Assembly (NCBI GenBank): GCA_023381015.1
Contig: JAMCTE010000037.1
Coordinates: 3,350 to 67,349, forward strand
Direction of reading: 5' to 3'
DNA from: Patescibacteria group bacterium
GTDB taxonomy: Bacteria > Patescibacteriota > Microgenomatia > UBA1406 > GWC2-37-13
Length of the DNA stretch: 64,000 nt
Positions within the stretch are counted from its first letter, which is position 1. Every line of letters begins with the position of its first letter. Below the pieces are notes generated by a model. The model was not told the origin of the DNA and made no database searches. It saw only the letters and a program-made list of their open reading frames with translations. This document shows positions 27,683-37,205 of the stretch, in pieces. Both the position numbers and the translations under genes were made by a program.

Positions 27683-28060
27683 TCAAATCAGAAAGGCCTG
27701 TTTTTTTAGGATTTTTTCGATCTCTCGGTCGCTGATCTCGTGGTGCGGTCCGCGATGCGAGAGCAGGGCGCCGGAAAATGTTTTCGGGATGTGCATCAGT
27801 TCGTGGATCAAAGTCTTCATCTGCTCGCGGGGAGGCAGTCGGTCGTATCGTCTGGAGATTACCTCGATTATATAGTGTGGTTCTAGTCCGGCAACTTCTT
27901 TAAAGAGCCGGCTCATCCCCCAGATTCTTGCGTAAGCCCTGGTTTTGGCGTCGAAGGAGCGGATGCAGTGGATGTGGTTAATCTTTATGTGATCGAAATT
28001 TAATTCCTTAACTAAGGTTTTGACCTGTCTTTTGATTTCGGGGGCGAGTTTGTATTGCAT
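27683..28060 (-). CDS. Putative metallopeptidase (phage-metallopeptidase-like)
   Basis: MKTLIHELMHIPKTFSGALLSHRGPHHEISDREIE (HExxH). Confidence 0.75.
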   Translation of the reverse strand: MQYKLAPEIKRQVKTLVKELNFDHIKINHIHCIRSFDAKTRAYARIWGMSRLFKEVAGLEPHYIIEVISRRYDRLPPREQMKTLIHELMHIPKTFSGALLSHRGPHHEISDREIEKILKKQAFLI

Positions 28061-28094
28061 ATTGGTAACTAGGTTTTCTTATGATACTATATTA

Positions 28095-29762
28095 ATGATG
28101 AAAAAAATCTTCATTATTTTTTTGTTTCTTTTTGGCGCGGTTTTTTCCGTACGGGCCGAAGAGATCAAAAACTTCAATTCACAGATTTCCGTCAACAAAA
28201 ACGGCACGATCAGCGTTAAAGAAACCATCGTTTATGATTTTGGCGACGTTTATCGGCACGGCATCTATCGGACGTTGCCTTTTGTGAAAACCAACCAGGA
28301 CGGCAAACAATACCGTCTTGACTACAGCGGTTTCAATGTCAATGACGAGAGTAGTTCGCCGTATCAATTTCAGGAAACAACAAGCGGTAACGATATCAGT
28401 CTGAAGATCGGCGATCCGGCGGTGACGATTACCGGCGTCCACACTTATGTGATTGTCTACCAAGTGGCAGGAGCATTGACTTATTTTTCCGACCACGACG
28501 AACTGTATTGGAATGTCACCGGAAACGGTTGGAATATCCCAATAGACAGTACTTCGGCAGAGATCAGTTTGCCGACCGATACGGAAGGTGTTCGAGGCGC
28601 TTGCTATACCGGCGTCCTAGGGAGCAAAGATTCAAATTGCTCTTTTTCTTATCGTCTCGGCACGGAAAAGATCATGGCTAATTCTGTTTTACCCGCCAAC
28701 GAAGGTTTGACTGCTGTCGTTGGTTTTCCGAAAAATATTGTCAGCGTTCTGGAGGCCAAGCCATACACGCCGTTTTCTCAGACTTGGCTAGGAATGTTGT
28801 TGGCGGCATTTATGGTACTGGTCGGGTTTGCCTGGTATGTCGGGGCGCCGGTTCTGATAATCTATCTTTGGATTAGGTACGGACGTGACCCGAAGCCGAC
28901 GGTCGGTGAAGTGTCAGCTTGGTTTGATCCGCCAAAAAGCGTCGTGTCAAAAAGATTTTTGCTGCCGGCCGAGGTGGGAACGCTGGGTGACGAAACCGCC
29001 GATTTGAAGGACGTTTCGGCGACGATCGTCGACTTGGCAAGAAGAGGTTACCTAAAAATAGAAGAAAGAAGTAAGGGTGATTTTTATTTTGTCAAAAAGA
29101 AAGATTATGGATCAAAGTCGGGATTGCTACCTTATGAAACCACCCTTTTGGAGGCATTTTTTTCCTCTGGCACGGAGTTTCACCTGAAAGACGAAAATAT
29201 CTATAGCGACATAGAATCGGTCAAAAAACTTTTGTATAAAGACGTCGTCGACGAGAAACTTTTCGACAAAAACCCGGAAACGACGAGGACGATCTATTAC
29301 GTTATTGCCTTGGTAGCTTTATTTACGGGTAACATTCCCTTGACACTGGTAGCTTTCATTTTCGGGCGCATCATGCCGAGGAAGACCCAGGACGGCAGCA
29401 ATTCTTTCGCCGTCGCCAAGTCGCTGAAAAACTTCCTGACGACCCAGGAAAGGCAGCTTGAATTCCAGGCCGACAAACAGCTGATGTTTGAAAGGTTACT
29501 TCCTTTCGCGATCGTTTTCGGCGTAGAAAAAATCTGGGCGAAAAGATTCGCCGATTTGGAATTGAAGCCGCCGACTTGGTACCAGGGATATTACGGAGGT
29601 ACCTTTAACAGCTGGATATTTATCGGTAGTTTGAATTCTTCGTTCAACAGTTTCCAGACGGTGGCGACCCCGATGCGCAGTTCTTCTGGTTTTTCTTCGG
29701 GATTCGGAGGAGGAGGATTTTCCGGAGGCGGGGGAGGCGGAGGCGGGGGAGGAAGTTGGTAG
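28095..29762 (+). CDS. DUF2207 domain membrane protein
   Basis: Signal peptide, INKNGTISVKETIVYDFG, TM, C-terminal GFGGGGFSGGGGGGGGGGSW. Confidence 0.85.
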   Translation: MMKKIFIIFLFLFGAVFSVRAEEIKNFNSQISVNKNGTISVKETIVYDFGDVYRHGIYRTLPFVKTNQDGKQYRLDYSGFNVNDESSSPYQFQETTSGNDISLKIGDPAVTITGVHTYVIVYQVAGALTYFSDHDELYWNVTGNGWNIPIDSTSAEISLPTDTEGVRGACYTGVLGSKDSNCSFSYRLGTEKIMANSVLPANEGLTAVVGFPKNIVSVLEAKPYTPFSQTWLGMLLAAFMVLVGFAWYVGAPVLIIYLWIRYGRDPKPTVGEVSAWFDPPKSVVSKRFLLPAEVGTLGDETADLKDVSATIVDLARRGYLKIEERSKGDFYFVKKKDYGSKSGLLPYETTLLEAFFSSGTEFHLKDENIYSDIESVKKLLYKDVVDEKLFDKNPETTRTIYYVIALVALFTGNIPLTLVAFIFGRIMPRKTQDGSNSFAVAKSLKNFLTTQERQLEFQADKQLMFERLLPFAIVFGVEKIWAKRFADLELKPPTWYQGYYGGTFNSWIFIGSLNSSFNSFQTVATPMRSSSGFSSGFGGGGFSGGGGGGGGGGSW

Positions 29763-29769
29763 CTTCTTT

Positions 29770-30102
29770 TTAATGGTTAGTGATGTTTCTGGCCAGAGTA
29801 CCGAGGCCAGCTCCTGCGGCCATTGACATGCCTGACCAAACCAACATATCATGATTCGTAGCTATACCTGCAGCAGTAACAACTAAACCACCTAACATCA
29901 ATGCGAGTGAGTTTCTTGTGCTACTATAGCCGATAGCTCCACTACCTAATGTGATAATGCCATACATGATATAGGCTAGTTTGTCGATGGGGCCTAATCC
30001 TTGGTTGACTTTTTCCGTAATTCCAGTTTGCTGTAAAATTGTCGAAGCCTTTGCTCCTGCAGCTTCAAGTAATTTTGCATTCATAAGGAGCCATTTTATC
30101 AA
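29770..30102 (-). CDS. Hypothetical membrane protein
   Basis: 110 aa with hydrophobic segments. Confidence 0.5.
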   Translation of the reverse strand: MIKWLLMNAKLLEAAGAKASTILQQTGITEKVNQGLGPIDKLAYIMYGIITLGSGAIGYSSTRNSLALMLGGLVVTAAGIATNHDMLVWSGMSMAAGAGLGTLARNITNH

Positions 30103-30184
30103 AAATAGCCCGTTTTTTCAAAATAAACGGAAAGGAAAAGCGGAAAAACAGCGAAAAACCCTTGTTTGTGCTAAAATAAAATCA

Positions 30185-30256
30185 GTTCCCGTAGTTCAAC
30201 GGATAGAATAGGAGTTTGCGGAACTTCTGATGGCAGTTCAATTCTGCCCGGGAACA
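30185..30256 (+). tRNA. tRNA-Arg(GCG)
   Basis: GTTCCCG/CGGGAAC acceptor, anticodon arm GGAGT-TTGCGGA-ACTTC, T arm GGCAG/CTGCC, A20 in D loop. Confidence 0.82.
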
Positions 30257-30327
30257 CTTCGTCGCTTCGCTCCTCAGTATAAACACTAGGAAAAAAGCGT
30301 AAAGGGGTTTACCCCGAACGAAGTCGA

Positions 30328-30401
30328 GGGGGCGTAGTTCAACGGCAGAATAGAGGTCTCCAAAACCTTTGATGGGAGTTCGATTCTCTCCGCCCCTGCC
30401 A
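30328..30401 (+). tRNA. tRNA-Trp(CCA)
   Basis: GGGGGCG/CGCCCCT acceptor, loop CTCCAAA, encoded GCCA 3' end. Confidence 0.88.
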
Positions 30402-30418
30402 GGATGAATTAATGTGTG

Positions 30419-30601
30419 TTATTCGATAATATAGCCTTTTTCTTTTAATTTATTTATTAAGTTTCTACTAGAATTGTCTGCACGTCTACTTACTAGATTT
30501 ATTTCTACCAAAATTTCTGCTAATTTTTTAGGATCTAGTTGACTTTGTTTATTTGTAATCCTTTTTATCATGTCTTTGACAATAGTTTCCATTTTGATCA
30601 C
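30419..30601 (-). CDS. Small hypothetical protein
   Basis: 60 aa, preceded by AAGGAGGTGATC, likely start METIVKDM. Confidence 0.6.
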   Translation of the reverse strand: MIKMETIVKDMIKRITNKQSQLDPKKLAEILVEINLVSRRADNSSRNLINKLKEKGYIIE

Positions 30602-30666
30602 CTCCTTATTTTATATAGAGTAATTAATATAGGAATGGGAAATCAATAAGGAAGTTGTAATGTAAA

Positions 30667-31308
30667 TTACTTTATCGGTTGAGTAGCCGTGTCGCTTGGG
30701 AAATCAGGAATGGTGGGGCTTCCTGCTGGTGGCGTCGGATTGGGAGTCTCCGCAACCGGAGGCGGGACAACGTCCGTCGGTGCCGGAGTCGGGTTGACAG
30801 AGCCGGTTTGTTCTTCGAGTTTGTCAAGCACTGCTCCTAGCTGTTCGTCGGTTTTGGCAGGAGTTCCTACCGGTGTGTTTATGTCGGAGACAGACGCAGT
30901 TGCTTCATTTAGCGGAGGAGTCAGCGGTGTTTCTCCGGGGACTGATGGAGTACTCGAAACTTCTGGCGCAGGTTCAACCGGCTTTGCTTCTTCGACCTTG
31001 GGCGGTTCCGTTGCGGGAGGAACAGCAGCCGTTGTTTGGTCAGGCTGGGCAGGGGAAGCAGAAAAACCGAACGTCGTATCGAACTCTTCCTTAGTAAAAC
31101 CTTTCAGGACGGCGATCGAGCCGTCATCTTTTTCAACCCTTGTCACCGGCGTACCGGCGAAATTATTGCTGACGGCGAGCATTTCCGTCAAAAAATCTTT
31201 GTTGGTTTCAAGATTTTTTTCCTCATATTGAAGATTGTGGGAAGTCAAATATTCTTTTTCCTGTTTGGAAAACTGACATTCAGTTGTTGTATAAACAGTG
31301 ATCTTCAT
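30667..31308 (-). CDS. Glutaredoxin-like domain with Pro-rich tail
   Basis: MKITVYTTTECQFSKQEKEYL..NNFAGTPVTRV then low-complexity P/T/E tail. Confidence 0.65.
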   Translation of the reverse strand: MKITVYTTTECQFSKQEKEYLTSHNLQYEEKNLETNKDFLTEMLAVSNNFAGTPVTRVEKDDGSIAVLKGFTKEEFDTTFGFSASPAQPDQTTAAVPPATEPPKVEEAKPVEPAPEVSSTPSVPGETPLTPPLNEATASVSDINTPVGTPAKTDEQLGAVLDKLEEQTGSVNPTPAPTDVVPPPVAETPNPTPPAGSPTIPDFPSDTATQPIK

Positions 31309-31370
31309 TATAAATTCAGAATAGGGGATTGAAAAAGAAAAGTCAATATCAATTTAAAAGTTATTTTTTT

Positions 31371-31447
31371 GTCACCCCGACGGAGGTCGGGGTCCAGTCA
31401 TAAAATCGTACAATTAGGTGCTTGGATTCCGGCCTTCGCCGGAATGA
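31371..31447. repeat. BIME-like paired-hairpin repeat, copy B (arms exchanged)
   Basis: GTCACCCCGACGGAGGTCGGGGTCCAG ... TGGATTCCGGCCTTCGCCGGAATGAC. Confidence 0.85.
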
Positions 31448-31743
31448 CGAATCTGGTTTTTTTCACTCTTAATTTTCTTTTGAAAAGCATTAAGTTCTTT
31501 CAGCTTCCACATAAAAAGAGCGGCTTTATTCCTTGCGTTGGCGTCGACGACATAACGGAGAGCTTCCTCAAGGATCGGGCGGGGGATGGTTTTCGACAAT
31601 CTCATATAGAGACTTTTTCTTCGTTCGTCGTTGAGTTTTTTGGATAAATGAACTGCAAAGGCCTGGAATTCCCGTGTAATATACTTGTCTTCAAGCGGGT
31701 TGAATTTTTTTAGAATATCCTTGACGGATTGTGCGTTAGTCAT
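31414..31743 (-). CDS. Hypothetical protein with repeat-derived C-terminus
   Basis: Ends ...QIRHSGEGRNPST inside repeat copy B. Confidence 0.55.
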   Translation of the reverse strand: MTNAQSVKDILKKFNPLEDKYITREFQAFAVHLSKKLNDERRKSLYMRLSKTIPRPILEEALRYVVDANARNKAALFMWKLKELNAFQKKIKSEKNQIRHSGEGRNPST

Positions 31744-33169
31744 CCAATAGTTTATTATACAGTTTTATGTATTCTTGGGCGCTTTTTTCCCATGAGAAGT
31801 TTTTTGTCATGGCGGCAAGGACCATTTTTTTGAAGCGGGATCGATCATTATTCATGATATCAACAGCTTTTTTTAGGGTTTTTTCCAGGTCGTTTGAAGT
31901 ATATTTGTTGAATAAAAATCCGTCGACGCCATTTTTAATTGAATCCTTGAGGCCTCCGGTTGCCCTAGCAATCGGTAAAGTGCCGTAGCGCATGGCGATC
32001 ATCTGGATCAAACCGCAAGGCTCGAACTTGGACGGTATCAAAATGAAATCAGCTCCGGCGTAAATCTGCGATGCCAATCTGCTGTCAAAGATAGATACGT
32101 AGGCGACGCTTTTTTGGTAAAAACTGGCTAGCCAGTTGAATCTTTCTTCCCATTCGCTTTCTCCCTGTCCTAAGATGACGAACTGGAATTTATTAAGATT
32201 AATTCTTCTGATCATTTTATGGATCAGTTCAATTCCTTTCTGTTTTGAATCGAACCGGCCAATAAAGGCAATTAAGGGAAGTTTGTCCGATTGTGTCAGT
32301 CCCAACTTTTCCTGCAAGGATTTTTTGTTTCTTTTTTTTCCTTCGAAAGGCGAAAAAATTCCATAACCATAGTCTCCCGTCGGTTTTTCTACACTGAAAT
32401 GGGCGCTGATGTCGTCATTTTTTAAAGGAGACCGCGAGTCGTTGTCTATTCCGTTGAGGATACCATAGATTTTTTGTCTTTCATTTTTCAAAATATCTTC
32501 CAAGCCAGCACCGTATTCTTCGGTCATGATTTCTTTGGCATAGCTGGGAGAGACCGTGTTGATCAAATCGGCGTGAGTAATGCCTTCAAGAAGGCGATTG
32601 ATTTGGCGTCTTTGGATTTCCCATTTCACCACCCGGCATTTTTCAATCGGAAAACCAATTTTTTCTATCGAACTGATTGGTATTTTGCCTTGATGAGTGA
32701 GGTTATGGATGGTAAGGATGGTTTTGAAAGGCAGATTTTGATGTTTGATCAAAAGCGGTATCAGTCCTCCATGGCTGTCGTTACAATGGATAATTTGCGG
32801 TTGCCAAGAGAGGGTATTTTTTTTCAGAATTTCTATGATGGCCAGGTCGAAAAACGAAAATAAGTCAATGTTAGGCAAATCCAAAAAATTCTCGTTTTTG
32901 ACCAGATATATGGGCAGGTCGGAGTTGATAAAATGGATTTGATATACGGAAACGGTTTCTTTTTTCTTGTTGAAGACGATGCTGATTTTATTGACCAATT
33001 TCTTTCTTAGACGATGAAGTTTAAGAGATCGATAGTAAGGCAAAATTACTTTGATGTCGATGTTTTCCGAGTAAAGACTTTTAGGAAGGGATCGGGCGAC
33101 ATCACCCAAACCGCCGACCTGAAAAAAGGGTGCCAGTTCCCAGACAACAAAAAGAACCTTCATGTTCAA
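31736..33169 (-). CDS. glgA: Glycogen/starch synthase (GT5)
   Basis: VWELAPFFQVGGLGDVARSLP, HCNDSHGGLIP, KFEPCGLIQMIAMRYGTLPIARATGGL. Confidence 0.88.
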   Translation of the reverse strand: MNMKVLFVVWELAPFFQVGGLGDVARSLPKSLYSENIDIKVILPYYRSLKLHRLRKKLVNKISIVFNKKKETVSVYQIHFINSDLPIYLVKNENFLDLPNIDLFSFFDLAIIEILKKNTLSWQPQIIHCNDSHGGLIPLLIKHQNLPFKTILTIHNLTHQGKIPISSIEKIGFPIEKCRVVKWEIQRRQINRLLEGITHADLINTVSPSYAKEIMTEEYGAGLEDILKNERQKIYGILNGIDNDSRSPLKNDDISAHFSVEKPTGDYGYGIFSPFEGKKRNKKSLQEKLGLTQSDKLPLIAFIGRFDSKQKGIELIHKMIRRINLNKFQFVILGQGESEWEERFNWLASFYQKSVAYVSIFDSRLASQIYAGADFILIPSKFEPCGLIQMIAMRYGTLPIARATGGLKDSIKNGVDGFLFNKYTSNDLEKTLKKAVDIMNNDRSRFKKMVLAAMTKNFSWEKSAQEYIKLYNKLLDD

Positions 33170-33184
33170 TTATAACAAAGTAAG

Positions 33185-34447
33185 TTACTTTTTTTCTACC
33201 AATGGTACGAATTTGTCTTTAAGAATAGTTTTTAGATCGTACTCGGTCCGGCTTCTGAAGTTTAGTTTGACCCGGGAACTTTGCTCCAAGAAATCTTTGA
33301 CGATTTCGGCAGTTTGTTCGCTTTTAACGTTACGATAGTCGATGTATCTGATGAGTTCTCCTCCGATTTCCCGGAAAACTTTCAAGTCGGAGACCAAAAT
33401 CGGAGTTTTAGTCAAGGCCGATTCAAGAAGAGGCAAGCCGAAGTTTTCGCTTTTTGACAAGAAAAACACCATATCGGAAATCTGGTAGAGATCGTGGACT
33501 TCGGTTCTAGCCAAAGCCCGGCTTAAGAAATCATTAAAAAACAGGACGTTTTCTTTCAAGCCGAATTGGCTGATTGTTGTTTTTAAATTTTCAAAATAAG
33601 CTTCAGTGGAATGATGTTTTGACGGTTGACCGGTGATGACGTATTTGATGTGAGGATAGGTTTTTTTCAGGTAATGAATGATTTCGACACAATAAAGAAG
33701 ATTCTTCCGATCCATAATGTTGACGGGGGAAAGTATCAACGGGAAACTTTTTATCAATCCATATTTTTCAATAATTTCCCAGATAATATCATCTATTTCC
33801 AAAAAATGACGGATGTCTATTCCGTTGGGAATGACGACGGTATTAGCGTCGCTGAGCCCCATCAACTTTATGAACGGTTCGCGAAAACTTTCAGAAATCA
33901 AAATGTAGGTGAGGTTTTTGATTGGCGTCGTCAAGATGTCTTTTTCGAATTTTGAATTGGCGATTTTGTCGACGTCTTTGATTTTAAATTCATTAATGTA
34001 GGAATGATCATGAGTCCAGGAAAAATATTTTTTGTTAGGATATTTTTTTACGTAGTTTTTGAAAGCAGATATAAATGGCAGATTCCTGACTATCGTAATC
34101 ATGTTATGGACGATGACGGTGTCGATGCCTGACAAAGCTTTTTCCAAATCAATCTCAATGGATTCAGCCAGTTTATAAAAGTCGTTGTCAATCAGTCCTT
34201 GTTTAAGAATTTTTTCCTGCAGGAAGGGATTGAAGTTCATCACCGATTGCAGCTCCGGTATGACGACCAGTTTGATTCTGGCGTCTTTTTCTTCTCCCGA
34301 GCCGGTGATAACAGTAATGTTATAACCTAAAGCGGTCAAGATTTGGGCGTGTTCCTTGATCATGCTTTCGACGCCGCCGATATTCGGTGGATAGGCAAAA
34401 TGCATTAAAGCGATTTTTTTTGGTTCGACTGGGCTCACCACAAGCAT
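33185..34447 (-). CDS. GT4 family glycosyltransferase
   Basis: HFAYPPNIGGVESMIKEHA, IPNGIDIRHF, SENFGLPLLESALTKTPILVSD. Confidence 0.85.
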   Translation of the reverse strand: MLVVSPVEPKKIALMHFAYPPNIGGVESMIKEHAQILTALGYNITVITGSGEEKDARIKLVVIPELQSVMNFNPFLQEKILKQGLIDNDFYKLAESIEIDLEKALSGIDTVIVHNMITIVRNLPFISAFKNYVKKYPNKKYFSWTHDHSYINEFKIKDVDKIANSKFEKDILTTPIKNLTYILISESFREPFIKLMGLSDANTVVIPNGIDIRHFLEIDDIIWEIIEKYGLIKSFPLILSPVNIMDRKNLLYCVEIIHYLKKTYPHIKYVITGQPSKHHSTEAYFENLKTTISQFGLKENVLFFNDFLSRALARTEVHDLYQISDMVFFLSKSENFGLPLLESALTKTPILVSDLKVFREIGGELIRYIDYRNVKSEQTAEIVKDFLEQSSRVKLNFRSRTEYDLKTILKDKFVPLVEKK

Positions 34448-35544
34448 TATTTTCGTAAATTTATAATCTCATCATAAGTTTTTTCGTAATTATTGACCAT
34501 GGTTTCTACGGAAAAATTTTTGACGACGTGGTCGCGGCAGTCTTGCTGTTTGATCGAATTAATTTTTCCTAAAGCTTCTTTTAATCCTTCGAGCCCTTTT
34601 TCCGGAGCGACGACAAAGCCGGTTTTACCATCGAGAATTAATTCCTTGACCGAACCGCGGTCAAAGCCGATGACAGGAGTACCGCAAGACATCGCCTCAG
34701 CCATCACCAAACCGAAGGGCTCGTACCAGTTGATCGTCATCAAAAACGCTTTGGCATTTTGCATGAGGCGGGCGACTTCAGGCCGGCTTAGGGTCAATTC
34801 ACCCGATACCGCGCCGACCCATTTTATTTTATCGGATAGATGAGGTTTAACGTCTTGGTTATAGAAGTTCATGTCTTCGACGTTGCCGCCCATTAAAAGT
34901 TCTGATCCGGTGTCTTCAGCCAGCTTGATAGCCCATTTGATTCCTTTTGGATCCATAAAAGTTCCGTCCGGATTTTTTGCTTTCGATAATCGGCCCAGCC
35001 AAAGCAAATGATTGTCTTTTTTTTCCTGAAAAGAATATACGTCGGTGTCGATGCCGTTATAAACCACTTTATAGATTTTAGTTTTACGGAAAAGCTTTTT
35101 GTGGGCTTCGGAAATCGAGATGAAAAAAGTCCGGTTGAATTGGCTTAAAACGTCGTCGAGTTCGGGAGTAGCTTGTGCATGAATGGTCGTCATCACGGGT
35201 GTTTTTAACTTGCTGGCGACGAGAAGATTGATGAACTCAGGATAGGTGTGGTTATGGACGATGTCATAATCGTTGCCGATCTCTTCGATTTTTTTAGCAA
35301 GTTTTACAAGAAAAGACGTTTCCGCGTAAAACGGGTTTTCGAAAGTCGGCATTTCGACGAATGACCGGTCGATGATGGGTATGGTTTCAACTCCAGGAAT
35401 CTGACTGTCGGCGGTGCCGATCAGAGTCACTTGGTGGCCTTTTTTGACCAATCCGTTGACGATTTCGAAGATGATTTTAGGCCGCGAAGAGAGGACTTTT
35501 TCGTTGACGGCACGTTTCAGAAGGGAGGCAATCAGTATTCTCAT
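34447..35544 (-). CDS. GT4 family glycosyltransferase
   Basis: VYNGIDTDVY, EPFGLVMAEAMSCGTPVIGFDRGSVKE. Confidence 0.88.
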   Translation of the reverse strand: MRILIASLLKRAVNEKVLSSRPKIIFEIVNGLVKKGHQVTLIGTADSQIPGVETIPIIDRSFVEMPTFENPFYAETSFLVKLAKKIEEIGNDYDIVHNHTYPEFINLLVASKLKTPVMTTIHAQATPELDDVLSQFNRTFFISISEAHKKLFRKTKIYKVVYNGIDTDVYSFQEKKDNHLLWLGRLSKAKNPDGTFMDPKGIKWAIKLAEDTGSELLMGGNVEDMNFYNQDVKPHLSDKIKWVGAVSGELTLSRPEVARLMQNAKAFLMTINWYEPFGLVMAEAMSCGTPVIGFDRGSVKELILDGKTGFVVAPEKGLEGLKEALGKINSIKQQDCRDHVVKNFSVETMVNNYEKTYDEIINLRK

Positions 35545-35569
35545 AGATTAACTATACCAGGAAATGAGA

Positions 35570-36754
35570 TTATTTTGAAGTCTTGAAGTTATAGTAGGCA
35601 AATTTTTCGTAAATGTTTTCGAATCGGTGGGCGATCGCTTCCCAAGAAAATCGTTCTACGGCAATTTCCCTAGCTTTTTTGGCCATTTTTAATCTTTTAT
35701 CGTCATTTTCCAGCAAAAAATTAATCTTTTCGGCAATGTCTTTACTATTTCTGGGTCTTATAAAAAGGCCATTTTGGCCGTCCTTGACCGCCAATGGGAT
35801 GCCACCTTTCCTAGTAACGACTACAGGAGTCTCGCAGGCCATCGCCTCAAGAATTACCAAACCCAGAGGTTCGTCCCAGACCGAAGGAGCCACAAATACA
35901 TCAGCGCGGCTATAAAATTTAATCAAAAAGTCAGTGTCGGCTCCGAGGTGGCCGATGAACTGGACGTTTCCGATCTTTTCTTCTTTAACAATTTTTTCCA
36001 GGTTCTTTCTTTCCGGACCGTCTCCGAGGATCAGAACTTTGCCTTTGATTTTTTTTCCAGCGCGCACCAAATATTTTACGCCTTTATAAGCTGTCAATTT
36101 TCCGGCGAAAACGATCACTTTTTCGTTTTTGATGCCAAACATTCTGTCGATGTCCGAAGTGTTGACTTTTTTGAACTTGTCTATGTCGACACCTCCAGGA
36201 ATGACGCGGATCTGATCACGATACTCGTCGCCGAAAATTTTCAGCATCCACTCTTTGGTATAAAAAGAATTTGGAATGATGCGTCTGGCTCTCCTTAAAG
36301 CGTCCATCGTCAGGGCCAGATAGCGCTTATCTTTTTGAGCGGTCGGTAGTTCTGACCCGTGAACGGTTATGATATAGGGAATCTGATAGGTCGATTTTAT
36401 GAACCTGGCTGCCCAAGAAAAAGGAAAGGCGTGGTGGACGTGGATGATATTGGGTTTGAAATCTTCAACGGCGTCGACGGCGTGGTTCAAAAAACTCTTA
36501 TAGATCGTAAGGATTTCCCGGTGGGAAATGTCTTTGTACAATCGACAATTTTTCCATTCCGGATGGCCGGTGAAAGCAACGTAAAAAGGCATTTTGATCG
36601 GGTACATCTTTACCGTGCTGTTTTTGATTTGTCTGGAGTCGGGAGCGACCATGGCGACGTGGTGATGTTTTGATACCTCACGAGCAAGGGCTCGAGCATA
36701 AGTGCCCGAGCCAGAGCCATATAACGGGAATGTTTGTAAGTACAACACTCTCAT
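35570..36754 (-). CDS. GT4 family glycosyltransferase
   Basis: YGSGSGTYARALA, IPGGVDIDKF, DEPLGLVILEAMACETPVVVTRKGGIP. Confidence 0.9.
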   Translation of the reverse strand: MRVLYLQTFPLYGSGSGTYARALAREVSKHHHVAMVAPDSRQIKNSTVKMYPIKMPFYVAFTGHPEWKNCRLYKDISHREILTIYKSFLNHAVDAVEDFKPNIIHVHHAFPFSWAARFIKSTYQIPYIITVHGSELPTAQKDKRYLALTMDALRRARRIIPNSFYTKEWMLKIFGDEYRDQIRVIPGGVDIDKFKKVNTSDIDRMFGIKNEKVIVFAGKLTAYKGVKYLVRAGKKIKGKVLILGDGPERKNLEKIVKEEKIGNVQFIGHLGADTDFLIKFYSRADVFVAPSVWDEPLGLVILEAMACETPVVVTRKGGIPLAVKDGQNGLFIRPRNSKDIAEKINFLLENDDKRLKMAKKAREIAVERFSWEAIAHRFENIYEKFAYYNFKTSK

Positions 36755-36815
36755 ATTGGTTATAGGGAATTATATCATTTAATGACATAAATCAACTGAA
36801 GATAGAAAACAGTAC

Positions 36816-37091
36816 TCAAAGATCTTCCAAAAGTTTTCCGACCCTGATTTTCAGGACTTTGGCGATGCGATGAAGGAATTTTATCGAAGGGTTGGCTTTA
36901 CCTTCCTCAACTTCGGCCAAGTAACTCCGGTCGGTATCCGACAATATTGCCAGTTGTTGTTGGGAAAGCTTCCGTTTCGTTCTCGCTTTGATCAGGCTTT
37001 CGCCTAACCTTTTATAATAAAAATTACCCCTCATATCGAGGATCTTATTCGAATTAAGCTTCGAAGTCAGTTGGTTATAACCTAAAAACAA
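36816..37091 (-). CDS. XRE-family HTH protein
   Basis: RKLSQQQLAILSDTDRSYLAEVEEGKANPSIKFLHRIAKVL; start may be internal MRGNFYY. Confidence 0.85.
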   Translation of the reverse strand: MFLGYNQLTSKLNSNKILDMRGNFYYKRLGESLIKARTKRKLSQQQLAILSDTDRSYLAEVEEGKANPSIKFLHRIAKVLKIRVGKLLEDL

Positions 37092-37156
37092 TATAGTCTA
37101 GTTTATTTTAACAATCCATACTTTCTACTTATATCACAACGGTTATATCCAACAAT

Positions 37157-37186
37157 GCCGTACAACCTCGGAGGTTGTACAACGGC
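37157..37186. repeat. REP-like hairpin flanking RAYT, copy 1
   Basis: GCC-GTACAACCT-CGG-AGGTTGTAC-AAC-GGC. Confidence 0.8.
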
Positions 37187-37205
37187 CTTTGATAACGATC
37201 TAAAA

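Noticed and set aside
30689-31231. 180-aa + strand Gly/Ser/Val-rich ORF
   Set aside because: Antisense to the Pro-rich tail of the glutaredoxin-like gene; open frame is a composition effect.
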